64,000 bases of DNA from Microglena sp. YARC. Its lineage: Eukaryota > Chlorophyta > Chlorophyceae > Chlamydomonadales > Chlamydomonadaceae. Both the position numbers and the translations under genes were made by a program. Numbering within the stretch: position 1 is the first letter of the stretch; each line of letters starts with the position of its first letter. The DNA lies in the NCBI GenBank assembly GCA_022414725.1, contig CM039464.1, forward strand, positions 11,662,187-11,726,186. The letters run 5' to 3'. The notes beneath the pieces are model-generated. The model had not been told where the DNA came from and searched no databases. It worked only from the letters and a program-made list of their open reading frames with translations. Shown here one piece after another: positions 53,541 to 63,298 of this stretch.

Positions 53541-54991
53541 CTAGTTATGGGCCTGGGAAAGGGTCATATGGTGCAGAGCAAGCAGAGCTTCATACTCAGC
53601 TTTGGGGACGGTGTCCCGTGGCTTGAAAGCAACCCACTTCCAACCAGCAGGTGCCTGGTCATGGTGCTTCTTCCAGCACACTGCGTCAGTATGGCCGGGG
53701 TTGCGGCAGAAGGAGCAGATTGTAGATCCACCACCTCCACCGCGACCTCTACCGCGACCTCGGCCAGTACCAACGGCAGCAGCGGCTCCACCTCTTCCAG
53801 CAGCTCCACCACGTCCAGCAGCAGGGAGTCCCATCGCAGCGTATGCAGGCAGGGCAGCAGGGTGTTTGAGTAAGTAAGGTGGGTAGGAAGGGTGGGCTTC
53901 AGGCAAAGTCATAAGCGAAGTGTCTTCACTGACAAATCTACGAGTCACCTCCCAGAATTCCAAGGTTCCGACAGGAACGTGCGCATAGTGCGAACGCAGA
54001 ATATTGAAGCGCTCATGGACCGCCCCATTAATCATACACTGCACAGATTCGGATTCCTTAACTTCACACCCAGCACTCTCAAGCTTCTCGCACAGTTGTT
54101 TGCAAGCAAGAAAATAGTCATTTCTATCTTCGAGAACTGTACTCGAAGTTGAAGGGCAGTGGAGGCCCTGGATTCCTCCTCCCAGTCATAGACTACATCA
54201 AAAATCTCTTGGGCTGTGGCGTAGTGAGATAACTCATACTGCAAGGCATGGCAGACCGAACTCAACATAATCGATCGCGCTTTCTCGTCTAAGTCCCTAA
54301 ACGCCTGAGTGCTTCTGTCGATAATCTTTTCTAGGACTACGTCAGAAACCTCCGATCCCACCTGATCAGCGTCTAATGCTGCTGCCTCCTCCGATTCCCT
54401 CTTAGTCTGCTCTAAGAGAGCAAATAACTCCCTCTCAATGGCAGCCTGTTTCGCGACAGAAGCCTCAGCAATCCTAAGTTTTCGCGCAGCAGAAACTACT
54501 ACCCTACGCGCATTCATTTGTTGAATCGCGGCCTGGACCTCTTCCATACTCAGATCAGCAGAAATGGCAAAAATATCCTCCTCGTCAGAGTCCCTAGCGG
54601 GCAAAATCGCGACAGCTGTACTTTGGGCCGATTGCTTCACGACTGAAACTGACTCACCCGGGTAGGGGTGACCTCCTGCTGCTCGAGAAAAGCTAGCAGA
54701 GTCACCCCCAATGCCTTCCTGCCGACCTCCACCACGATGGGAACTCCCAGCTCCAGCGGTAGAGCGCTTATTCGCATATGGCCCCAGGTTTAGGCTGTGG
54801 CCTGGGGGGGTTCGAGGGTCTGTCCTTGAAGGCGCGGGTCCGCGCGTCCAGTGTTTGCCCTTCTGCTCCCTGGGCTGGAGAACGCTCCGAGTACCAGAGT
54901 GCGAGAGGGCCAGCTCAATGGCAAAAGTCCAAGGTTGGATATTCGACTTATCTACCTTGAGCTTCTCGATGTCCTTCGTGTAGGAATACAT
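53541..54991 (-). pseudogene. copia gag with zinc knuckle, frameshifted
   Basis: From 54991: MYSYTKDIEKLKVDKSN then PWTFAIELAL, followed by a charged, disordered insert and a UBN2-like Gag segment. Continuity needs a frame change near 54140: downstream the good frame reads DYFLACKQLCEKLESAG then FNILRSHYAHV. A Gly/Arg-rich tract precedes the zinc knuckle CSFCRNPGHTDAVC (CX2CX4HX4C). Gag would form the particle and bind RNA. The ~200-residue N-terminal insert is unusually long. Confidence 0.75.
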
Positions 54992-55551
54992 CGAGAACTA
55001 GAATCTCTCCCGCAGTGGTTCACTGTGATGGGCAAGATAACCTGTCAGAGCGGGAAAGAGAACAATCAAAGGAGAACACAACGAACAATTACAAAGGGCA
55101 GGGTCAAAGCCCAAGTACCCGACAGTCAAGATACTGCAGTCGGGGTTAGGGTACAGCCAAGGGGCACATCAAGTGACCCTAGTCTGACCAGCACAGATCA
55201 GTGCCAGTAACACAGTGAGACCAAGTACAGCAATCGCTGACATAGGCTGAATGGACTTCCCCAACCTCCCCATCCATCCGATTGGATTCAAACAACTGGT
55301 GAACTAGAAGTGCTTGTCGTATTTAAGGTTACATAATAAAGTAAATCAAAGCAAGCAAGACTACAACCTGCGGAGCTTAGAATGCAGGTGAAGCACACGG
55401 TGGCAATAGATACAACACACTACAAGGATTCCTAGAGCCATAATTGCTGGGTATACCATTTATCCATCCAGAATATACCAAATTCAACTTGTAGCGCCCC
55501 AATTAATTTTCCACAGTCCAGGGTTAGCCAAATGGGCTACATGGACTTGCC
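54992..55551. other. Region 5' of copia element; LTR not recognised
   Basis: This should hold the 5' LTR and primer-binding site if complete, but no TG...CA-bounded repeat partner is present on the truncated side to define it. 55235-55260 contains a family A-like TAGGCTGAATGGACTTCCCC. 55370-55440 resembles repeats near 56900, 57260 and 57400. Confidence 0.35.
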
Positions 55552-56170
55552 CAACCTGACAGTAAACCTGACAGTAAACCTGGCAGTACATGGACTTGCT
55601 CAACCTGACACTAAACCTATCAGTAAACCTGGCAGTACATGGACTTGCCCAACCTAACAGTAAACCTAACAGTAAACCTGGCAGTACATGGACTTGCCTA
55701 AACTGACAGTAAACCTAACAGTAAACCTGGCAGTACATGGACTTGCCCAACCCGACAGTAAACCTAAAAGTACACCTGGCAGTACATGGACTTGCCCAAC
55801 CTGAGAGTAAACCTGACAGTACACCTGGCAGTACATGAACTTGCCCAACCTGACAGTAAACCTAGCAGTACATGGACTTGCCCAACCTGACAGTAAACCT
55901 AGCAGTACATGGACTTACCCAACCTGACAGTAAACCTGGCAGTACATGGACTTGCCCAACCTGACAGTAAATCTGGCAGTACATGGACTTGATCAACCTG
56001 ACAGTAAACCCGGCAGTACATGGACTTGACCAACATGACAGTAAACCTGGCAGTACATGGACTTGCCCAAACTGACAGTAAACCTGACAGCGAACCTGGC
56101 AGTACATGGACTTGCCCAAACTTACAGTAAAACTGGCAGTACATGGATTTGCCCAACCTGACAGTAAACC
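55552..56170 (-). repeat. ~40 bp minisatellite derived from LINE tail
   Basis: About 16 units of CTGACAGTAAACCTGGCAGT, ACATGGACTTGCCCAAC. The GGACTTGCCCAACCTGACAG core is the end of the family A sequence that directly precedes it at 55512-55560 (AGTCCAGGGTTAGCCAAATG). Apparent frames (VLPGLLSGWAS) are artefacts. Confidence 0.8.
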
Positions 56171-56826
56171 TGGCAGTTTTAGGAACATGCACTAGCGAAC
56201 TGAACTCCAGCAAATCATATACGACTGTGGCCAGGAGTTTGTGCAATGCAGATAGTTTATTGCCACATTCATTAAAATATGTAATGGGGTTTTTTGCTTT
56301 GTGGGTGCTTTTTCTTTTTGTTTAAAGCACAGAGTCTCATACACCCTCGCGGTGTCAAGTAGACTTAAACATGTAATGTAATGTAATGTAATGTAATGTA
56401 ATGTAATGTAATGTAATGTAATGTAATGTAATGTAATGTAATGTAATGTAATGTAATGTAATGTAATGTAATGTAATGTAATGTAATGTAATGTAATGTA
56501 ATGTAATGTAATGTAATGTAATTCATTAAAATATGTAACGGGATGTTTGCATTGCCTGCATAAGTCAGGGTTCATAAATATTGTCATTTTATAGTCATCG
56601 ACAACTACATCATACATGCTCGATTTGATTAGTATATACAAAAATCAATCCTCTCCTCAAAGTAAAAAAGACATTCCATCACAAAGTGCATTTCATCCTC
56701 TACTACTCTCCCATCAACCACCATATCACAGCATCTACAAATTATGTTAGAGTGGGATAGACCCCGGCCCCAGCTGTCAGATTTAAGTTTAAGTTGTGCG
56801 CACGAAGAAGTTATCAAGCAATGCAT
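56140..56826 (-). pseudogene. LINE-like 3' coding remnant split by SINE E
   Basis: Minus strand from 56826 reads SHSNIICRCCDMVVDG then RVVEDEMHFVMECLFYFEER, a C-x-x-C...H-x-x-x-C zinc-type motif seen at the C-terminus of LINE polymerases. Further down come VVVDDYKMTIFMNPDLC, then HPVTYFNE at the SINE insertion, and beyond it LHKLLATVVYDLLEFSSLVH before the family A tail. Several stops are present. It is the second copy of the family at 11940. Confidence 0.5.
56267..56543 (+). mobile_element. SINE-like element E with (AATGT)n tail and 22 bp target duplication
   Basis: ATTCATTAAAATATGTAA then TGGG at 56267 and the same with CGGG at 56521 flank the insertion: a ~22 bp direct repeat with one difference. 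The body, 56287-56370, has TTTTGCTTTGTGGGTGCTTT, AAAGCACAGAGTCTCATACA and CCTCGCGGTGTCAAGTAGAC, also found at 31765. The 3' tail is about 30 units of AATGT. Long target duplication plus a simple tail is typical of LINE-mobilised elements. Confidence 0.75.
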
Positions 56827-57575
56827 GTTATTCCTTCCTTGCTATTCAACAAGTTTGCCTGCCATAGGATAGTCCATGTACTCAAAACATACCGCACCAA
56901 CCTCACAACCTGGTAGCAACCCTACCTAGTGTGCAAGTTGATCAGGCTTCGGCAACGTATCCAACCAACTACTAGGATTTCTACTAGCGACATACCACAC
57001 CAACCTCACAACTTTTTTTTTTAAGTTGTGAAAGGACTTTCACCCCAGGAGGTGGGTCTCCCGACACAAACCAGTGACCTGGAGGATTCAGTTAGAATGG
57101 CGTTGCCCCTCCTACAATATGCAAAGCAGGCGCACTTAGGGAGATACCAACCCTCCACCAAACGAACATTCACCACTACCCCTGTTGACCACGGCAGACA
57201 AGCTCCCTGCCATGGTCGTTAGAGGAGGAGCCAAGGAGACATACCGTAACTAGACAACCACCACGAGGGCAGAAATCCGACATGGAGCACACGGTGACAA
57301 TATATCTAACCAACTACTAGGATTCCTACTACCGCCTTTGCTGGATAGACCATGTAATAATCAAACCATACTAAGCCAACCTAGTAGCAGTCCTAAGATG
57401 CAGTTGGAGCACACTGTAACAATAGATCCAACCAACTACAAGGACTTTTTGCATGTTCCAGTCCATGGGGTAGGCAACTTAGGCTAAATGGGCTTGCCCA
57501 ATATCGAATCCTCAAGATAAGTATTGACTACCGGTATCTATATACGGTATCTGCAGGGGCTGTATAGACGAGTAC
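56827..57575. other. Dispersed repeat copies, no gene
   Basis: GCACACGGTGACAATATATC, AACCAACTACTAGGATT and close variants occur near 56955, 57275 and 57400, and a relative at 55395. 57005-57060 (AAGTTGTGAAAGGACTTTCA, CCCCAGGAGG) matches 12492-12530. 57452-57490 is a family A tail fragment. No gene is supported. Confidence 0.4.
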
Positions 57576-57683
57576 TTGTTTTCCTGGTCCCCAACAAATC
57601 GCAAGAATATGACGGAGGAAGTGGGATCAAGTACTATTAAGAGCGCCTATGCTGGATGCACCATGCACCTCATCTTCACCGGT

Positions 57684-59756
57684 TTATACCCAGTCCTCGC
57701 CTTCCTCCTCCTCATCTTCATCCTCCTCACTGTCATACTCCTCACTGGATTCCTCGCCTCCAAAATCCTCCAGTACAATACCAGCCTCGTGCAGAGCGGC
57801 TCTGGACCCTTCAACCATCTTGCAGCTGTAAACGTACAAGGTTCGGACATGCGTGAGCTGCCCAGCTATTGCCCTGATGACATCCTCGTCCACGATGAAT
57901 CTGCTGAACAGATGGACTTCCTCCAATTTTACATCGAGAGGGGCCAAGGCTTCAATCATGTCGGGCTCCAACCTCAGTTAGCGTCGCCATCCTTGATATA
58001 GGCGCAACTTTTTCATACGGCACTGCTGCAGTGCAAGAGAGACTGAACGCAAGGCAGTGGTCTGGTAATGCAGATTTTTGCGCATGGCGAAGATGTAGAG
58101 CCCCATGGTATCAGGATATATCGCGTGCTCTATCTTGTGCCGTGTCATACATGTACGCAATCTCACGCAGGTTGGTGCTTACACCTATGAGCAAGTCCAG
58201 CTGACGTAGTGAAACACCAGCGGAACACCAGGGGAATAACACATGTTTGCGATCGCTCAAACATAAATGCTTCAAGATGGGAAGGCGATGCGATCTGGTC
58301 AGCTCCATGGGACCAGCAAACTCCAGGCTTGTGAGTGCGGAGAGACCAGCAAGAGCCTCAGCATCAGAATCCTGCATGATGAGCGGAGGCTTGCTAAATG
58401 AGTCAGGCCTACCAATAGTGGATGGAAGTGGATGCAGATGCAAGATAGAGGGAGAAGGTGACCAAATGATGCAGTACCGGTAGTACTGGGGAGGACAACT
58501 GAACACAAGGTGGTGTCCCACAAATATACCGAGTGCCATACTTCCACCCACCCACCTGCCCAAAGAGCATGCTATAACTGGCACAAGCAATACGTCATGT
58601 GGTTCTGCTTAGCTAGTATCTGACGCACCCGTAAAGCACAATCATCCAAGGTCAAGTCCTAAAGCTGTGGAAGCAAGCGCAACACAGCTGCACGATCGAC
58701 TGGTGGCTGGACCTCCTGGTCAGAATAGAGATTTAGGCGGCGGAGGGCAGCTGGTCTCCTATCCTCCAGACTCATCATCGGGGAGCCCCAGCAGAGATCA
58801 ACCTCCGCATCAGTTATAAACTTGGGATAAATATCACCGTCCAGACTGGTCAATCCAGGCATCAATAGAAGTGGCCGGATGGGGACATCCACATCCAAAA
58901 TGGCCATAATAATCTCCAAGGAGCGCAACTGCATGCTGGGTCATTTATACACACAGACAAGGCAAGTCAGTGATAGTATTTTTAACGCCTTGAGGGACTT
59001 GCAAACACCCAAACACAACATTCAGCATCATAACGTGTAAATATCAAAACATGACTTGTGTAGTTAGACAAAGTAGACAATTAAGAGCAATTAGTTTCAT
59101 GTAGTTGCGAGTAACCTATGTACATACTGCATATTGCCTGTCCACTTGTGCTTCCTCTTCACCTCACCTGACCCCCAGGCCCCCCTGCCCCCCAGGCCCC
59201 CCCTGTCTACTTGTGCTTCCTCTTCACCTCACCTAACCCCAAGGCCCCCCTGCCCCCTGCCCCCCTGTCCACTTGTGCTTCCTCTTCACCTCACCTGACC
59301 CCAAGGCCCCCCTGCCCCCAGGCCCCCCTGTCCACTTGTGCTTCCTCTTCACCTCACCTGACCCCAAGGCCCCCCTGCCCCCCAGGCCCCCCTGTCCACT
59401 TGTGCTTCCTCTTCACCTCACCTGACCCCAAGGCCCCCCTGCCCCCAGGCCCCCTGTCCACTTGTGCTTCCTCTTCACCTCACCTGCGTCAAACATGTTA
59501 TGCTCTCCGTTGCCTCAATACTCGTGATCCTTGGGGTATGAAGCTTCAGTGTAGTTAGTGAATGGCAGTCAGCCAGGGCAAGGAAGGCAGGTCCATCTAG
59601 ACAGCACTCGTGTAAGACTAGCGTAACTAGCGTCAGCCTGAGGGACAGGCTGCATGCTCTGAACAGGTGTACGACATCATGCACTGTAGCATCCTCTGTG
59701 CTGCCCTCGCCTGAAGTTTCATAGGTGTCGAGGCATTCAAGGGTGAGGGTCTCAAC
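57684..59756 (-). CDS. Leucine-rich-repeat protein (F-box/LRR-like), multi-exon
   Basis: Minus-strand exons: 59756-59484 (273 nt), 58928-58629 (300 nt), 58371-58183 (189 nt) and a last exon from about 57975 to 57684 (TAA). Acceptors are TGCAG; donors GTGAGG, GTGCGT and GTAAGC. The first three are all phase 0. LRR-like text: VETLTLECL, LVTLVLHECCLDGPAF, SLTTLKLHTPRITSIE; LRSLEIIM, ALRRLNLYS, LTLDDCALR; LSALTSLEFAG, LKHLCLSD, LRQLDLLIG; the C-terminus VRTLYVYSCKMVEG then an acidic tail. No F-box is visible; a 5' exon (MFIYSARKQ from 59849) may precede. Exon 2 has one in-frame TAG (58661-58659) in LLPQL-x-DLTLDDC, with LRR sequence and a good donor after it. A further exon around 58160-57980 is possible (RSVSLALQQCRMKKLRLY). 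Molecular role unknown; LRRs bind proteins. Confidence 0.6.
59139..59484 (-). repeat. ~63 bp minisatellite built from LRR exon donor
   Basis: Native donor, minus strand: TTTGACGCAG|GTGAGGTGAAGAGGAAG. Five further copies of TCAG|GTGAGGTGAAGAGGAAG then CACAAGTGGACAGG and a G/C-rich spacer follow in the intron, starting near 59454, 59392, 59329, 59266, 59203 and 59139 on the plus strand. Each unit again joins AG|GT. Confidence 0.8.
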
Positions 59757-59849
59757 CTGCAGGCAACGCAGAATAACCCACATTTGGTTTGAGTGTTTGA
59801 CTAAATGCCTCCAGGCTGCTCGCTGTTTGCGGGCAGAGTAAATAAACAT

Positions 59850-60415
59850 GGGTAGAATAACCGCTGCTACACTGCACCCTCAAGGCCAGAATGCAATCAC
59901 AGAATGAGCCACAGTGCTAAGCTAGGATGAAAGAAGGAGGGCTCCTACTCCTTGATTGGCTTTGTGATTTGGTCGCTCCAGAACCAGCCGTTTTTTGCTG
60001 GTGATAGGGTTCAATGCTATTTAATTATTGTGTGGTGTTGTAGATGGTTGTATCAGTTGTTGCTCTTGTGGCCGTTGAGGTCACTGTGGCTGTTATTGTT
60101 GTTAGTATCGTTAGTTGCTTTTATGATCATTAGTTTTTGTTTATGTTTCTATTGCTGTCGTTGTTATTGTTATTGTTGTTGTCATCGCAGTTGTCGCCGG
60201 TGTCAACAATGTTTGCATTGGGCAACAAACTTAACTATCAGTATTCACACCACACTATTATTAACAAGGGCAGTGAGCAGTCGTGAGTCCCATTCGCGCA
60301 CAGTAAGCCTGTCAGTGTGATGCAAGCTGCTTTGAAGGACCGCATTCAAATTCACTACCAGCACCCAGAACACGCTATAACTATATAAAGCAACAAAAGC
60401 AGAGAGGCAAGAAGG
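59850..60415. other. No supported gene
   Basis: 60040-60200 is rich in GTTGTT/ATTGTT and gives a 122-codon low-complexity frame (LLLLWPLRSLWLLLLLVSL) that I do not accept. It lies 5' of the LRR gene on the minus strand and may contain its first exon or promoter. Confidence 0.35.
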
Positions 60416-60875
60416 AAGGTAAGGTAAGGTAAGGTGAGGTGAGGTGAGGTGAGGTGAGGTGAGGTGAGGTGAGGTGAGGTGAGGTGAGGTGAGGTGAGGT
60501 GAGGTGAGGTGAGGTGAGGTGAGGTGAGGTGAGGTGAGGTGAGGTAAGGTAAGGTAAGGTAAGGTAAGGTAAGGTAAGGTAAGGTAAGGTAAGGTAAGGT
60601 AAGGTAAGGTAAGGTAAGGTAAGGTAAGGTAAGGTAAGGTAAGGTAAGGTAAGGTAAGGTAAGGTAAGGTAAGGTAAGGCAATGAACGCAATGCAATGCA
60701 ATGTAATGTGATGTGATGTGATGTGATGTGATGTGATGTGATGTGATGTGATGTAATGTAATGTAATGTAATGTAATGTAATGTAATGTAATGTAATGTA
60801 ATGTAATGTAATGTAATGTAATGTAATGTAATGTAATGTAATGTAATGTAATGTAATGTAATGTAATGTAAAGCA
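60416..60875 (+). repeat. Pentanucleotide array with drifting motif
   Basis: Strict 5 bp period over ~460 bp: AAGGT (a few), GAGGT (~24), AAGGT (~27), a short AATGC/AACGC switch near 60680, GATGT (~9) and AATGT (~24). Neighbouring blocks differ by one base in the same register. All three minus-strand frames stay open (LTLPYLTLPY, YITLHYITLH); these 170-225 codon frames are not genes. Confidence 0.9.
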
Positions 60876-60879
60876 CAGA

Positions 60880-61882
60880 AAGTAATGATTGTTGGACATG
60901 CGATGCCAGCCCCTGATGCCAATGCAACACCAGACTACGTGGTCACGAGATCAGTACCTGTGAAAACGTTGTCAGTTGCTTCTGCAGTGAAGGTTTGTAA
61001 CTTGATCCGGCTGGGATTCTGATGTATTGTTTTGTGATGCAGGCATCTCCTAGATCGCGCATGTTCTTATTGAGGAGACGAAAGTTCCTCTTGTCTTTGG
61101 CAGTACGTATTCAATCTTGCATAAGGTAATTACCCACACACACAACCAAACGGCTACAGTCACACACACTCATTTGCATAATTAATATAATAAATGCGGG
61201 GATGTATGACTGATGCACATCTGAGTGTTACTGTTTGTGCGTTGTCCATCACGAGGCTAGTGCACATGTGTGTGTGTGACTGTAGGTGAGTGGGCAGGTG
61301 CCTGTGTAATAAGTGTTAGGGAGTATGATTGACGCACAGGGAATGTGGGGGATGTTTGGATAGGTCGAAGCACATATAACGATATTCACAAACACTGCAA
61401 CCCACTTCACACACCATGTGTTCAGTGCAGAATGTAATCCTGAAGTAAGCCCTTGTCTGATGTACGTAGGCGTGTACGATTTGTTGGAGTTCAGTTCACT
61501 AGTGTTTGTTTTTGAAACTGCCTGTCCTGTTTTGAAGGTTGGGCAAGTCCCTTTAGCCTATTTGGCCACCCCTGGACTATAAAAATACACACATGGGCGT
61601 GGACAAAGACTGAACAGCCTTGGCCAATCTCTTGACTGCTCGACCTCCCGTCATCTCTCCTTAGTCTAGGTAGGTGGGACGATTCTGGAACAAACAAGCA
61701 ATGCAATGCAATAACCTACTGCCAACATTTTTTTTTTTACAATACATTCAAAAGTGTAAATATCTCAATTAGACCAACATATATTATTTCGTAGTTTGTG
61801 CAACCTCAATTTAAAGCACCTACGATTGCTCGTCAATCAGACCCTTGAAGATTTGCACACGAGATGATCTCTTTCTAATATC
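60880..61882. other. No supported gene; LINE tail fragment
   Basis: 61470-61585 has TTGGAGTTCAGTTCACTAGT, GGTTGGGCAAGTCCCTTTAG and CCTATTTGGCCACCCCTGGA, a family A tail in plus orientation. 61130-61290 has short CA/GT tracts. 61727-61740 is a T run. 61780-61882 would be the U6-like locus's upstream region, but no clear TATA or upstream element is seen. Confidence 0.4.
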
Positions 61883-62010
61883 TAATACAAATTGAGCGAT
61901 ACGATCGAAGATTAGCATGGCAACTCACCTGCTACTGGAATTGTCACGATACAAGAAATATCAGTTTGGCCCCTGCGCAAGGATGACACGCACAAATTGA
62001 GACATTGTTT
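61883..62010 (+). ncRNA. U6 snRNA-like locus, partial tandem duplicate (probable pseudogene)
   Basis: Copy 1, 61886-61920, matches the 5' half of U6: AAATTGAGCGATAC, then exact GAAGATTAGCATGG at 61907-61920. Then 49 nt intervene before an exact CCCCTGCGCAAGGATGACAC at 61970-61989, which in normal U6 follows AGCATGG directly. The 49 nt include a diverged second copy of the U6 5' half (GAATTGTCACGATACAAGAA). The catalytic ACAGAGA box is ACGATCGA in copy 1 and ACAAGAA in copy 2. The interruption does not start with GT, so it is unlike the known U6 mRNA-type introns. There is no T-run terminator. Probably a pseudogene. Confidence 0.7.
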
Positions 62011-63298
62011 CAAAATCAGATGATCACGATGCATGGGACCATTTCATAAGTCCATTCCTGTTCTTCAAAATTTACTAGATGGGAACTAAATCGCTGCATG
62101 TGAAACGCATCGTTTCCCACTTAGGCAGACAGTTAGTAAATAGCTTGTTTTGTCTGGATCGAGTCGGAATACGGTACAAGGCAGCAGGACACAGATGAAG
62201 TGGGCAGCATAAGCAAACCAGCATGCTCCTAGGTCGCAATAATTCACTGACTCGTATTTACCTCTGGCAGCAGTCTTCCTGTCTCGCAATTGATGCAGCT
62301 CAAAGAGTTAGGTTGCAACCTGGCCCCACCTCGGATCTCGTCCAGGGTCGACTAGGTGGGGATTAAAAGAAGCCTCGCTCACTAGCTGATGATTGACGTT
62401 TTGGGCAAGGGACGGATGAGTAGCAGCTCGGTTGATTTTGAAGCAAGCCGGAATCGTTACAGAAACCCAGCAAAAAATGCCGATACAGCTCAGCGGCACA
62501 ATTTGCCTTCTATCCCCAAAGTTAGACTGATGATCAAAATATAATTTGGCGAGGTCTCCAACCCCTAATATCCCTGCTAATATCTACCGAGGCAGTTGAG
62601 GGTTCGAGGCCGGCTGCCAGGGTTTTGATGGGAAATGTGCTCGACGAGTCCAAAGATACGATTTCGAGTTCTCGATTTGAACAGTGCTGACCTCTGCCTC
62701 TGGTGCTGACAGTGAGCTCAAGAAACTTAAAACATGGGTCGACAAGTGAAGGGCAGGGCCGGGCAGGGCCCACATCCCACCCGATCGGGCGACCGAGGGC
62801 GAGGGCGGGGCCTGGGGCGGGCCCCCCCATCTACCCACGTCACTGCTGAAGGTCATCTTCACTCACATGCTTTGTACTGCCTCGAATTTCCTTCCTCATT
62901 CCGAGGCGTTACCACGAGACCGCTCGCAACTTAGAAAACGTAATTCCGCGCACTTCCTTCTTAGTGTGCATCCACCTCCAATTCATTCGCATCTATTTTG
63001 CAACCGCTGTCTCTGCTTTTGACCGCGCTAGTCATGTTCTAAGGCATCTCCTTGCTCACCCCCTCGCCCCGAGCAACTTCGTACATCAGATACTTAGCAA
63101 CTTACGAAACCCTCTACCTGGCGTACAGCATCTAGGGCCTTCTGGCCCTTCGATACTTGCCTCCGTGGTGGGCAAGACCCTTGCGCACCAACACACACCC
63201 TCATTCTTACATCGAGCTAGCCCCCTTCAGCCTCAGTTTACTAGCCTAGTCTAGCCTGGGACATCAGGTGTAACAGGAGAAGCTGGGCATCTGAGTGC
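62011..63298. other. No supported gene; upstream of 63299 gene
   Basis: Mostly single-copy sequence with frames of 60-98 codons lacking domains. 62740-62830 is GC-rich. The segment 62900-63298 may include the 5' UTR or promoter of the gene at 63299, but no TATA box is evident. Confidence 0.35.

Larger units (their letters stand above)
50655..54991 (-). mobile_element. Ty1/copia-type LTR retrotransposon, frameshifted and 3'-truncated
   Basis: Reading from 54991 leftward: Gag, zinc knuckle, protease, integrase, reverse transcriptase, the copia order (integrase before RT). Frames change near 54140, 53535 and 52470. The element stops inside RT after SLYGLKQA, so the YVDD catalytic box, RNase H and the 3' LTR are absent. 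No LTR pair was recognised. It is probably an inactive copy. Confidence 0.85.

Noticed and set aside
60245..60930. LTLPYLTLPY / YITLHYITLH minus-strand frames
   Set aside because: Pentanucleotide array makes all three minus-strand frames open.
61883..62010. U6 with a spliceosomal intron as the primary call
   Set aside because: The 49 nt insert does not begin with GT and aligns to U6 itself, so tandem partial duplication is simpler; kept as an alternative.
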